Below, piece by piece: positions 1 through 5,707 of a stretch of 5,707 nucleotides of DNA. Below the pieces are notes generated by a model. That model searched no databases. It worked only from the letters and a program-made list of their open reading frames with translations, and was not told the origin of the DNA. The position numbers and the translations under genes were made by a program. The DNA comes from CAZEJK01 sp964512045 (GTDB taxonomy: Bacteria; Acidobacteriota; Thermoanaerobaculia; Thermoanaerobaculales; Sulfomarinibacteraceae), in NCBI GenBank assembly GCA_964512045.1, contig CAZEJK010000320.1:1-5707 (forward strand), read 5' to 3'. Each line of letters begins with the position of its first letter. The stretch's first letter is position 1.

Positions 1-179
1 GCGGGACCGGCAGCTTCGGAGGAGCCCTTTGGTTGCGGCCCGCGGCCGCGTTGGAACTTCGGGCTGAGCAACCGTCCGCAAGAGCAGCTCCAACGCCCCG
101 CCGCGAAGGCCACCCGGATACGCCCGTCCCGTACGCGGAATCCACACCGCGACTCCGGCGTTCCTCGAAGCGACGCCAC
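1..179. other. Upstream region of ppc, no supported gene
   Basis: I see no recognisable gene here. The plus frame that continues into ppc is open from a TTG at 33, but its 52 extra residues are Arg/Pro/Ala-rich and resemble translated non-coding GC-rich DNA rather than a PEP carboxylase N-terminus. A second plus frame is open from the window edge to a TGA at 65-67 and could be the last ~21 codons of an upstream gene, but I do not recognise the product. A GGAGGAG run at 18-24 lies 8 nt before the TTG at 33 and is the only reason to consider the longer start. I see no convincing sigma70-type promoter pair. Confidence 0.4.
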
Positions 180-184
180 GGAGG
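180..184 (+). promoter_or_regulatory. Shine-Dalgarno site of ppc
   Basis: GGAGG ends 4 nt before the ATG at 189. The spacing is short but usable. This site, plus the start of PEP carboxylase-like sequence just after it, decides the start at 189 over the upstream TTG at 33. Confidence 0.65.
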
Positions 185-188
185 TCCC

Positions 189-2888
189 ATGCACCCCAAC
201 TCCACCTCGCCCCTGGCCACGGCCGATGCGCTGCGTGACGATGTGCGCACGCTCGGCGCCCTGCTCGGTGATGTTCTCAAGAGGCAAGGCGGCTCGGTTC
301 TGTTCGAGCGCGTGGAGAGTGCACGCCAGGCCGCACGAGCGTGTCGTCAAGGCGATCCCACAGCCGACCGGGCGCTGGACGAGGCTCTGGGAAACCTGTC
401 GGCCCGTGACGCCACCGAGGTCGTCCGCGCGTTCTCGGCGTACTTCGGCCTGGTCAACATGGCGGAGCGTGTGCATCGAATCCACGCCCTCCATGCCAGC
501 GACGAGCCCGCCGCTGGCGGCCTCCGCGACGTCATCTCCCAGCTTGCGGCGAGCGGCGTCGGCCTTGCCTCCATCCGCCACGTGCTATCGCAGACCCAGG
601 TCGTTCCAGTGTTCACCGCACACCCGACTGAAGCGGTTCGACGCACCCTGCTCGTCAAGGAGCAACGGTTTGCCCGCGCTCTCGCTGCCCGCTTGCACGG
701 TACCCTCAGCGAGCCGGAAGCGCTCGCTCGTGTGCGCGAAGAGGTGACGATCTCGTGGCAGACCGACGAGCACCGGAGCGACCAGCCCTCGGTTGCGGAT
801 GAGGTCGAGCACGTCGTCTTCTACCTCGCAGACGTCATCTACGAGATCGTCCCCGCGGTCTACGACGAGCTCGGCGAGGCGCTCCGGAGCGTCTACGGGG
901 ACGGCTCCGAGGCCGAGCTTACAGGCGGACTGATACGGTTCGGCTCCTGGGTCGGTGGCGACATGGACGGCAACCCGAACGTCGGCGCTGTCACCATTCG
1001 GAGCACACTGGCCCGCCATCGCGAGCTCATCCTCGCCCGGTACCGGCGTGATGTCCGTGATCTGTTCGATCGGCTGAGCCAGTCGCGCACCCGCAGCGAT
1101 GTTGACGCCTCTGTCGTCGAGAGGATCAGCCACTACCGGGAGTCCATGCCCGAGGTCGTCCAGGCGGTGCCGGCCCGCTACTCCGAGATGCCCTACCGCG
1201 TCCTGCTCTGGCTCATATCGGCCCGCCTCGACGCGACACTCACGGATACCGCAGACGCGTATGCGTCTCCAGCGGAGCTCGAGGCCGATCTGCGCACCAT
1301 CGCCGACAGCTTGCTCCGGCACAACGGTCCACACGCTGGCGGGCATCGGGTCGAGCAGCTGATCCGTCGCGTACAGACGTTCGGCTTCCACCTGGCCACC
1401 CTCGATGTGCGGCAGGATGCCGAGGTGATCCGCCGCGTCGCAGGGAGACTGCTCGGCGACGCCGAGCTCTTCGATCGCCCGGCCGAGGATCGAACCCAAC
1501 GCCTGGAAGCAGCACTGACCAGCGGAGAGGTCCCGGCCGAGCTCCCCGAGGACGAGGAGGCCGCAGCAGCAATCGCGGTCATGACCGCCATCGACGAGGG
1601 TCGTCGGCAGTACGGAGTCGATGCGATCGGGCCGTTCATCATCTCCATGGCGCAAGGAGCCGACGATGTCCTCGCCGTGCTCTGGATCGCTCGCTACGCC
1701 GGCCTGACCACATCAGCCGAGGCCGTTCCGCTGGACGTCGTACCCCTCCTGGAGACCGTCGACGATCTCGCCAACGGCCGACAGACCCTCGAGACCATGC
1801 TCTCCAACCCGATCTATCGAGAGCATCTCCGTCGGCGCGACGACACCCAGATCGTCATGCTCGGGTACTCCGACTCGAGCAAGGAGTCCAGCGTCCCTGC
1901 CTCGCGCTGGGCCCTGTACGAGGCCCAGGAACAGCTCGTCGACGTCGCAGCCCGGACAAGGATCCGCCTCAGCTTCTTCCACGGACGAGGAGGAAGCATC
2001 AGCCGTGGTGGCTCGAAGCCGCGCGATGCGATCCTCGCCGAGCCTCCCGGCTCCGTCGCCGGCCGGTTCCGAATCACCGAGCAGGGCGAGATCATCCATG
2101 CCAAGTACGGGCTGCGCACATTGGCCCAGCGGACTCTCGAGCTCCTGACGGGCGCCGTGCTCCAGTGCTCGACCGGGCCGGGCGTCCCGACCTCACCCGA
2201 ACCCAGGTGGCGCGAGGTGGCGGATTGCATCGCCGCCTCCAGCCGCAAGGCCTACCGGCAGCTCGTGGTCGAGCACCCGAGGTTCATCCCCTACTTCCGC
2301 GCCGCCACCCCGATCGACATCATCGAGCGTTTGACGATCGGTTCGCGACCCGCATCGCGACGCGGCGGTGGAGGTGTGGAGAACCTGAGAGCGATCCCGT
2401 GGGTGTTCGCCTGGATGCAGAGTCGCCACCTGCTCCCTGGCTGGTACGGCCTCGGCACCGGGTTGGAGCAGGCCGTCGGAACGTACGGCATGGAGAACCT
2501 GCGCGAGCTGCGCAGCAGCTGGCCGTTTCTCGCGACGCTACTCGGCGACGCCGAGATGGTGCTGGCGAAGGCCGACCTCGGCATCGCGCGGCGCTACGCA
2601 CAGCTAGCCGGAGACGACGGAGGCACCATCTTCCCACTGATCGAGGCGGAGTTCGAACGCACCCGCAGGCTCGTCTGCTCCATCCAGGAGATCGACGAGC
2701 CGCTCGATCGCGAGCCGGTCCTGCAACGCTCGATCCAACTGCGCAACCCGTACGTGGACCCGATGAGTCAGGTCCAGGTGGAGCTCCTCGCCCGCTGGCG
2801 CGCCTCCGATCGCACCGACCCGGAACTCGAACGCGCGCTGTTCACGACGGTCATCGGTATCGCCAGAGGGATGCAGAACACGGGCTGA
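189..2888 (+). CDS. ppc: Phosphoenolpyruvate carboxylase
   Basis: Cytosolic enzyme that carboxylates phosphoenolpyruvate with bicarbonate to oxaloacetate and phosphate, replenishing the TCA cycle (EC 4.1.1.31). From the ATG at 189 the protein has 899 residues, against 883 in E. coli, so it is full length. Visible signatures are TAHPTE with catalytic His145, GSWVGGDMDGNP (252-263), LDVRQD with Arg408, metal ligands Glu522 and Asp562, GYSDSSK with Lys565, FHGRGGSISRGG with His598, Arg600 and Arg606, RPASRR with Arg720, RAIPW with Arg734, and the terminal MQNTG. Residues equivalent to the E. coli aspartate-inhibition site (Arg587, Lys773, Arg832, Asn881) are present as Arg606, Lys794, Arg852 and Asn897, so feedback inhibition by aspartate or malate is likely (inference). 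One oddity is ESS after GYSDSSK, where most relatives have D-G/A-G. No plant-type N-terminal phosphorylation motif is evident. The gene stands alone, 209 bp before the next gene on the same strand. Family identity is certain. Confidence 0.98.
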   Translation: MHPNSTSPLATADALRDDVRTLGALLGDVLKRQGGSVLFERVESARQAARACRQGDPTADRALDEALGNLSARDATEVVRAFSAYFGLVNMAERVHRIHALHASDEPAAGGLRDVISQLAASGVGLASIRHVLSQTQVVPVFTAHPTEAVRRTLLVKEQRFARALAARLHGTLSEPEALARVREEVTISWQTDEHRSDQPSVADEVEHVVFYLADVIYEIVPAVYDELGEALRSVYGDGSEAELTGGLIRFGSWVGGDMDGNPNVGAVTIRSTLARHRELILARYRRDVRDLFDRLSQSRTRSDVDASVVERISHYRESMPEVVQAVPARYSEMPYRVLLWLISARLDATLTDTADAYASPAELEADLRTIADSLLRHNGPHAGGHRVEQLIRRVQTFGFHLATLDVRQDAEVIRRVAGRLLGDAELFDRPAEDRTQRLEAALTSGEVPAELPEDEEAAAAIAVMTAIDEGRRQYGVDAIGPFIISMAQGADDVLAVLWIARYAGLTTSAEAVPLDVVPLLETVDDLANGRQTLETMLSNPIYREHLRRRDDTQIVMLGYSDSSKESSVPASRWALYEAQEQLVDVAARTRIRLSFFHGRGGSISRGGSKPRDAILAEPPGSVAGRFRITEQGEIIHAKYGLRTLAQRTLELLTGAVLQCSTGPGVPTSPEPRWREVADCIAASSRKAYRQLVVEHPRFIPYFRAATPIDIIERLTIGSRPASRRGGGGVENLRAIPWVFAWMQSRHLLPGWYGLGTGLEQAVGTYGMENLRELRSSWPFLATLLGDAEMVLAKADLGIARRYAQLAGDDGGTIFPLIEAEFERTRRLVCSIQEIDEPLDREPVLQRSIQLRNPYVDPMSQVQVELLARWRASDRTDPELERALFTTVIGIARGMQNTG

Positions 2889-2897
2889 CGCAGCCCG
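2881..2897 (+). terminator. Possible hairpin at ppc stop codon
   Basis: A perfect 6-bp inverted repeat (CGGGCT, 5-nt loop, AGCCCG) overlaps the TGA of ppc. No T-run follows, so it is not a classical intrinsic terminator. It could stabilise the mRNA end or be chance in GC-rich DNA. The rest of the 209-bp gap also holds a CCGGATCCGG palindrome at 2907-2916 with no clear role. Confidence 0.2.
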
Positions 2898-3051
2898 GCG
2901 TTGGCCCCGGATCCGGCCGCGGTCCCGGTCAAGGATGCCTCGCACTTTGGAAGATGTGGGGGGCTTGGGTCGCCAACGTGACGCTGCCGACCTGGGGGTT
3001 CACTCCGCGGACCTCCGTCTCGGCCCATTCCCCAAATTGCGTGTAACGCGC

Positions 3052-3057
3052 TAGTCT
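3052..3057 (+). promoter_or_regulatory. Possible -10 element of the radical SAM gene
   Basis: TAGTCT sits 40 nt upstream of the ATG at 3098 and fits a relaxed TAnnnT -10 box. No good -35 box lies 16-18 bp upstream, so this is weak. A separate promoter is plausible because 209 bp part this gene from ppc. Confidence 0.22.
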
Positions 3058-3097
3058 TGCAGCGACCGAGCGAACACCACAAACCCTGGAGTCGCAG

Positions 3098-3997
3098 ATG
3101 GCGCTGACCGGAGTCCATATCCTCCTCACGTACTCGTGCACGTTCGAGTGCGACCACTGCTTCGTCTGGGGCAGCCCTCGTCAGAAAGGGGTGCTGACGC
3201 TGTCGCAGATCGACGACATCCTCGGCCAGGCTCGAGAGATCCAGTCGGTCCGTACCATCTACTTCGAAGGCGGCGAGCCGTTTCTCTACGCTCCGGTGCT
3301 GTACCGGGCGGTGGCCCGTGCACGCGACCTCGGCTTCGCCGTCTGCATTGTCAGCAACGCCTACTGGGCCACCGCTGTGGAGGACGCCCGAGTGTGGCTC
3401 GAACCGCTGGCAGGCTCGATCGAGTCGCTGTCTGTATCCCGCGACGCCTTCCATGGCGCGGACGACCAGGCGGACTGTGCTCGCACTGCGGCAAGCTCAC
3501 TCGACATCCCGATCGGGCAGATCTCCGTCGTTGATCCGCAGGAAGCTCGCCGGCACAACTCCGGCCAGCTTCCGAGCAACACCGAGGTTGCGGTCATGTT
3601 CCGTGGCCGCGCCGCGGCAACGTTGGCGCCGCTGGCGCCGGGACATCCGTGGCCATCGTTCTCCAGCTGTGAGCACGAGAACCTCGACGAGCCCGAGCGC
3701 GTCCACGTCGACCCGCTCGGCCACGTTCAGCTCTGTCAGGGCCTGAGCATCGGCAACCTGTTCGAGCGGCCGCTCGCCGCAATCTGGGCCGAGTACCGAC
3801 CGCACGACCACCCGATCATCGGGCCGCTGCTCGAGGGAGGGCCCGCTGCGTTGATCCGTACGTACGATCTGCAGCCCCCAGCCCACTGCGCGGACGCCTG
3901 TCACCTCTGCGACCACGCTCGGCGAGAGCTCCGTGAGAGGTTTCCTGACGAGCTGGCGCCGGACCAGGTCTACGGATCCCTGGAGCACCCCGGATGA
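3098..3997 (+). CDS. Radical SAM protein with SPASM/twitch-like C-terminal cluster domain
   Basis: 299-residue radical SAM enzyme of unknown substrate. The N-terminus carries the CX3CX2C motif for the SAM-binding [4Fe-4S] cluster (Cys14, Cys18, Cys21), followed by EGGEP at 57-61, the usual SAM amino-group contact. The strands VCIVSNAYW (82-90) and SLSVSRDAF (110-118) match the alternating core of the barrel. The C-terminus has Cys191, then Gly208-X4-Cys213 within DPLGHVQLC, then SIGNLFERPLAAIW, then CX3CX2C (Cys264, Cys268, Cys271). The GX4C and IGN-L-pl--IW pattern is typical of SPASM/twitch domains that hold auxiliary Fe-S clusters, often in peptide-modifying or coenzyme-building enzymes. 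The five C-terminal cysteines are fewer than the seven of a full SPASM domain, so one auxiliary cluster is most likely (inference). GGAG at 3088-3091, 6 nt before the ATG, supports the start, and the first cysteine at residue 14 leaves no room for a later one. No precursor peptide or partner gene is recognisable nearby. Family is confident, reaction unknown. Confidence 0.94.
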   Translation: MALTGVHILLTYSCTFECDHCFVWGSPRQKGVLTLSQIDDILGQAREIQSVRTIYFEGGEPFLYAPVLYRAVARARDLGFAVCIVSNAYWATAVEDARVWLEPLAGSIESLSVSRDAFHGADDQADCARTAASSLDIPIGQISVVDPQEARRHNSGQLPSNTEVAVMFRGRAAATLAPLAPGHPWPSFSSCEHENLDEPERVHVDPLGHVQLCQGLSIGNLFERPLAAIWAEYRPHDHPIIGPLLEGGPAALIRTYDLQPPAHCADACHLCDHARRELRERFPDELAPDQVYGSLEHPG

Positions 3998-4016
3998 CGG
4001 TCTTTCAGGCATTTGC

Positions 4017-4244
<228 letters not shown>

Positions 4245-4287
4245 CGGACTGCCCGAAAGCTCCAGCCAGCCTACACTTACCGGTACG

Positions 4288-4593
4288 CTACTCCACAGAG
4301 AAGCCCATCAGCTCGACAGGCACCGGGTCGACGCTGGCCGCGATCGCGTCGATGTCGCCGGTTGCGCTGTAGTCCGCGAGTGCAACGGTCGTTCCGAGCA
4401 GGTTGCTGATGTAGACAGTGCCCGACACCAAACCGCCGGACTCATCCACTCCTGCCGTGTCCGTGTCGTCAGAGTCGACGCTGAACAGAACGCACAGCGC
4501 GACCTGACCAGTGATCGGGAGTGCTGTCCCGAAGATCGAGTTGAACGTGACTTCAGTGACGGCTACGAACTCGATCGCGTCGACGTCCGTATC
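4288..4593 (-). pseudogene. Start-less C-terminal fragment of an unrecognised, probably secreted protein
   Basis: Read on the minus strand from 4593 this frame gives 101 residues, beginning DTDVDAIEFVAVTEV and ending PVPVELMGFSVE before TAG at 4290-4288. It is rich in Asp, Val, Thr, Ser and Gly with alternating hydrophobic residues (SGTVYISNLLGTTVALADY), as in beta-rich extracellular domains, and has very few Arg or Lys, unlike chance GC-rich frames. No ATG, GTG or TTG occurs until a GTG well inside it, and an in-frame TGA lies upstream at about 4612, so it cannot be a normal whole gene. It begins where the TonB-like gene ends, one frame away. It could be a 5'-truncated remnant, or a segment joined to the upstream gene before a one-base frameshift; the remnant is more likely because the TonB-like protein looks finished. 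I do not recognise the family. Overlapping plus-strand frames look like antisense shadows. Confidence 0.55.
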
Positions 4594-5264
4594 TAGCGCT
4601 CGTCTGTCCCATCATCTGGCGCTTCAGGCGGCGCAACCTCCAGCTGAGGCAGCACGACCACCGCGTAGACCGTCTCGTTCGTGCCCGTGCCGTCAAACGT
4701 CCACCGTTCGACAGCCCGGCGGACCACATCCTCAAAGCCCGCCGTCACGTCGATGAACCCTACTACCGACACCACTCCCTGCGGCCCCACCGAGAGGTGC
4801 AGCAGCGCGGTGCCTTGAGCCATGGCCCGCGGCGGATAGTCGGGTTCCGGAAGCGCAACGGGCATCGGGACATCGTCCGAAATCGCCACGTTCACAGGCC
4901 CTTCACCCGGACCCGGCAGCGCGGACTCGGGCGCGGACGTCCGAAACACCCCCACGACGAGGACCTTCTCGTCATGGCGATCCTCGACGGCCCGAAGAGG
5001 GTCGAACCGCCACTGCTGTAACGCCTCGCGCATCTCACTGGTGTACGGGGGCGTCGAGCGCAGCGTCCGCGCTTCCGTCACATGGCCGTCGACGGCCACC
5101 GTGACCTCGTACGCGACCTCGCCGCCCACTGTCGTGCGAGGAGGCACTTCTGGTATCTCGGCATAGAGCACCTCTCGGACGTCCGCAGCTCCGATCTGGC
5201 CAACCCCGAGCAGAGCGGCGGTCACAAGAGCCAACGACTTCGCGACACTCGCGCTGCGTGTCAT
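4593..5264 (-). CDS. Secreted protein with two tandem TonB C-terminal-like domains
   Basis: 223-residue protein. Residues 1-27 form a signal peptide: a basic start (MTRSASVAK), a hydrophobic core (SLALVTAALLGVG) and cleavage near GAA-D, so the mature protein is probably periplasmic. Two regions follow the TonB C-terminal pattern (P-x-YP, a G-x-v-x-v-x-v strand, a turn with G-x-V, a helix, then W-x-F). Domain 1 spans about 38-91 and ends WRFDP at 85-89; domain 2 spans about 137-205, with PDYPPRAMAQG at 141-151 and WTFDG at 188-192. A Pro/Gly-rich linker (about 110-138) joins them, and the tail is acidic. Classical TonB instead has an N-terminal membrane anchor and one such domain at the end of a long proline-rich span. 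A direct energy-transducing role with ExbB/ExbD is therefore doubtful; binding a TonB-dependent receptor or another envelope protein is possible (inference). The start at 5264 is preferred over an in-frame ATG at 5315 because of its strong ribosome site and the signal peptide. Confidence 0.88.
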   Translation of the reverse strand: MTRSASVAKSLALVTAALLGVGQIGAADVREVLYAEIPEVPPRTTVGGEVAYEVTVAVDGHVTEARTLRSTPPYTSEMREALQQWRFDPLRAVEDRHDEKVLVVGVFRTSAPESALPGPGEGPVNVAISDDVPMPVALPEPDYPPRAMAQGTALLHLSVGPQGVVSVVGFIDVTAGFEDVVRRAVERWTFDGTGTNETVYAVVVLPQLEVAPPEAPDDGTDER

Positions 5265-5268
5265 ACGC

Positions 5269-5274
5269 ACCTCC
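5269..5274 (-). promoter_or_regulatory. Shine-Dalgarno site deciding the TonB-like gene start
   Basis: GGAGGT on the minus strand (ACCTCC on plus) lies 4 nt upstream of the ATG at 5264-5262; the core GGAGG is 5 nt away. It selects this start over the upstream ATG at 5315, which would add 17 charged residues in front of the signal peptide. Confidence 0.8.
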
Positions 5275-5390
5275 AACAGCCCGCATTCGCGAGCTTCTTC
5301 GGCCTGTGCACGCATGTTCCGTTCCAGCGCCAGCTACTGCGTCCAGCACGATGGACCGTCGCCTGACCAGAAATCCGTTCAACTTCGGCG

Positions 5391-5401
5391 GTAACAGTTA
5401 C
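5391..5401. promoter_or_regulatory. Perfect 11-bp palindrome upstream of the TonB-like gene
   Basis: GTAAC-A-GTTAC is a perfect inverted repeat around a single base, 127 bp upstream of the ATG at 5264. It is AT-richer than its surroundings and could be an operator half-site pair or part of a promoter. No family of regulators is recognisable from it, and chance is possible. Confidence 0.2.
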
Positions 5402-5530
5402 ACCGGCAGGTCCGCCCGAGACGAACAGCTGCTACCGGACGTCGACAGCCGCCGGTTGGGTGAAATGGTCCGCGTTCACGAGCCATCCAACGAAGCCTCC
5501 CCGGCATCGGCCCTGGCCCTGGCCCCCGTC

Positions 5531-5548
5531 CCGGCAGCCGGATGCCGG
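5531..5548 (-). terminator. GC-rich hairpin downstream of leuS
   Basis: Perfect 6-bp stem (CCGGCA/TGCCGG) with a 6-nt loop, about 100 nt past the leuS stop in the direction of leuS transcription. A second 5-bp stem with a 3-nt loop (CCCGA/TCGGG) lies at 5566-5578, nearer the stop. Neither is followed by a U-run, so a Rho-independent terminator is not proven. They may still mark the 3' end of the leuS transcript. Confidence 0.25.
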
Positions 5549-5647
5549 CCCCGGAACTCCGAACCCCCGACCATCGGGTTGACCTGGAAGCTCACTGGTT
5601 ACCACCCCACCGCTCTCCACCACCGACGCACAAAGCCCACGACCACG

Positions 5648-5707
5648 TCACACGGCGATATTGACCAGCTTGCCCGGCACCACGATCACCCGACGCGGTC
5701 CACCGCC
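5648..5707 (-). CDS. leuS: Leucyl-tRNA synthetase, C-terminal end (partial)
   Basis: The last 19 codons and TGA of a gene running off the right edge of the window. The peptide contains RRVIVVPGKLVNIAV, closely matching the conserved C-terminal end of bacterial leucyl-tRNA synthetase (E. coli ends KVIYVPGKLLNLVVG). In the family this tail belongs to the small C-terminal domain that contacts the tRNA-Leu corner; the enzyme charges tRNA-Leu with leucine in the cytosol (EC 6.1.1.4). Only about 2% of the protein is visible, so the catalytic and editing domains cannot be judged. In E. coli lptE follows leuS, but here no lptE-like sequence is seen, and the next gene is the TonB-like one 383 bp away on the same strand. 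The short length is the only limit on certainty. Confidence 0.88.
   Translation of the reverse strand, partial: GGGPRRVIVVPGKLVNIAV

Larger units (their letters stand above)
5275..5647. other. Intergenic spacer between leuS and the TonB-like gene
   Basis: About 370 bp with no gene I can support. One minus frame (5623-5432, GTG start, 63 residues) is Gly-rich and low-complexity. One plus frame stays open from an ATG at 5351 to the window edge but runs antisense through the leuS end. Both look like GC-rich chance frames. The stretch contains GC-rich inverted repeats (5531-5548 and 5566-5578), a CCCTGG-type short tandem repeat around 5513-5525, and an 11-bp palindrome at 5391-5401. The promoter of the TonB-like gene should lie in its left part, but I could not identify a clear -35/-10 pair. 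Confidence 0.5.

Noticed and set aside
585..1655. Long minus-strand frame (356 codons) within ppc
   Set aside because: It lies entirely antisense to a certain gene. High-GC coding DNA commonly leaves long antisense frames open, and the translated sequence shows no family signature.
2165..3046. Plus-strand 293-codon frame overlapping the end of ppc
   Set aside because: Out-of-frame reading of ppc with an Arg/Pro/Ala-rich composition; the real ppc motifs are in the other frame.
5432..5623. Minus-strand 63-codon Gly-rich frame between leuS and the TonB-like gene
   Set aside because: GTG start, no clear ribosome site, low-complexity Gly/Arg content, and it spans the GC-rich hairpins.
5351..5707. 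Plus-strand frame open from an ATG at 5351 to the window edge (119 codons)
   Set aside because: It runs antisense through the leuS end, has a His/Arg/Pro/Thr-rich composition typical of shadow frames, and has no clear ribosome site or recognisable motif.

Overview
This 5.7-kb window is GC-rich (about two-thirds G+C by eye) and bacterial. A secreted protein built from TonB C-terminal-type domains points to a diderm, Gram-negative-type cell. The phylum cannot be read safely from this sequence; a high-GC lineage such as Acidobacteriota or Myxococcota would fit, but that is only a guess.

Layout, left to right. Positions 1-188 are an upstream region with no gene I can support. Positions 189-2888 (+) hold a complete phosphoenolpyruvate carboxylase (ppc), with every catalytic and allosteric residue I could place by alignment from memory to the E. 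coli enzyme. After a 209-bp gap, 3098-3997 (+) encodes a 299-residue radical SAM protein with a C-terminal SPASM/twitch-like cysteine set of unusual spacing. Within about 20 bp of its stop begins a decayed piece: the last ~75 residues of a CPA1/NhaP-type Na+/H+ antiporter (4017-4244, +). It converges on a second start-less fragment on the minus strand (4593-4288), which looks like the last ~100 residues of a secreted protein. That fragment abuts the 3' end of an intact minus-strand gene (5264-4593) for a 223-residue secreted protein with two TonB-C-like domains. A 383-bp spacer with GC-rich hairpins follows. The window ends in the last 19 codons of leucyl-tRNA synthetase (leuS, minus, 5707-5648).

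How the genes relate. ppc replenishes oxaloacetate and leuS is translational housekeeping. The radical SAM and TonB-like genes are accessory genes with unknown substrates or partners. Nothing links these four intact genes into one pathway. The most notable structure is the 4017-4593 island. Two gene 3' ends face each other 43 bp apart and both lack their 5' parts, which suggests deletions or rearrangement on each side of an old convergent gene pair. I see no CRISPR array, tRNA, rRNA, insertion sequence or defence system. I found no convincing new multi-gene system; the variant radical SAM enzyme is the best candidate for new biochemistry.
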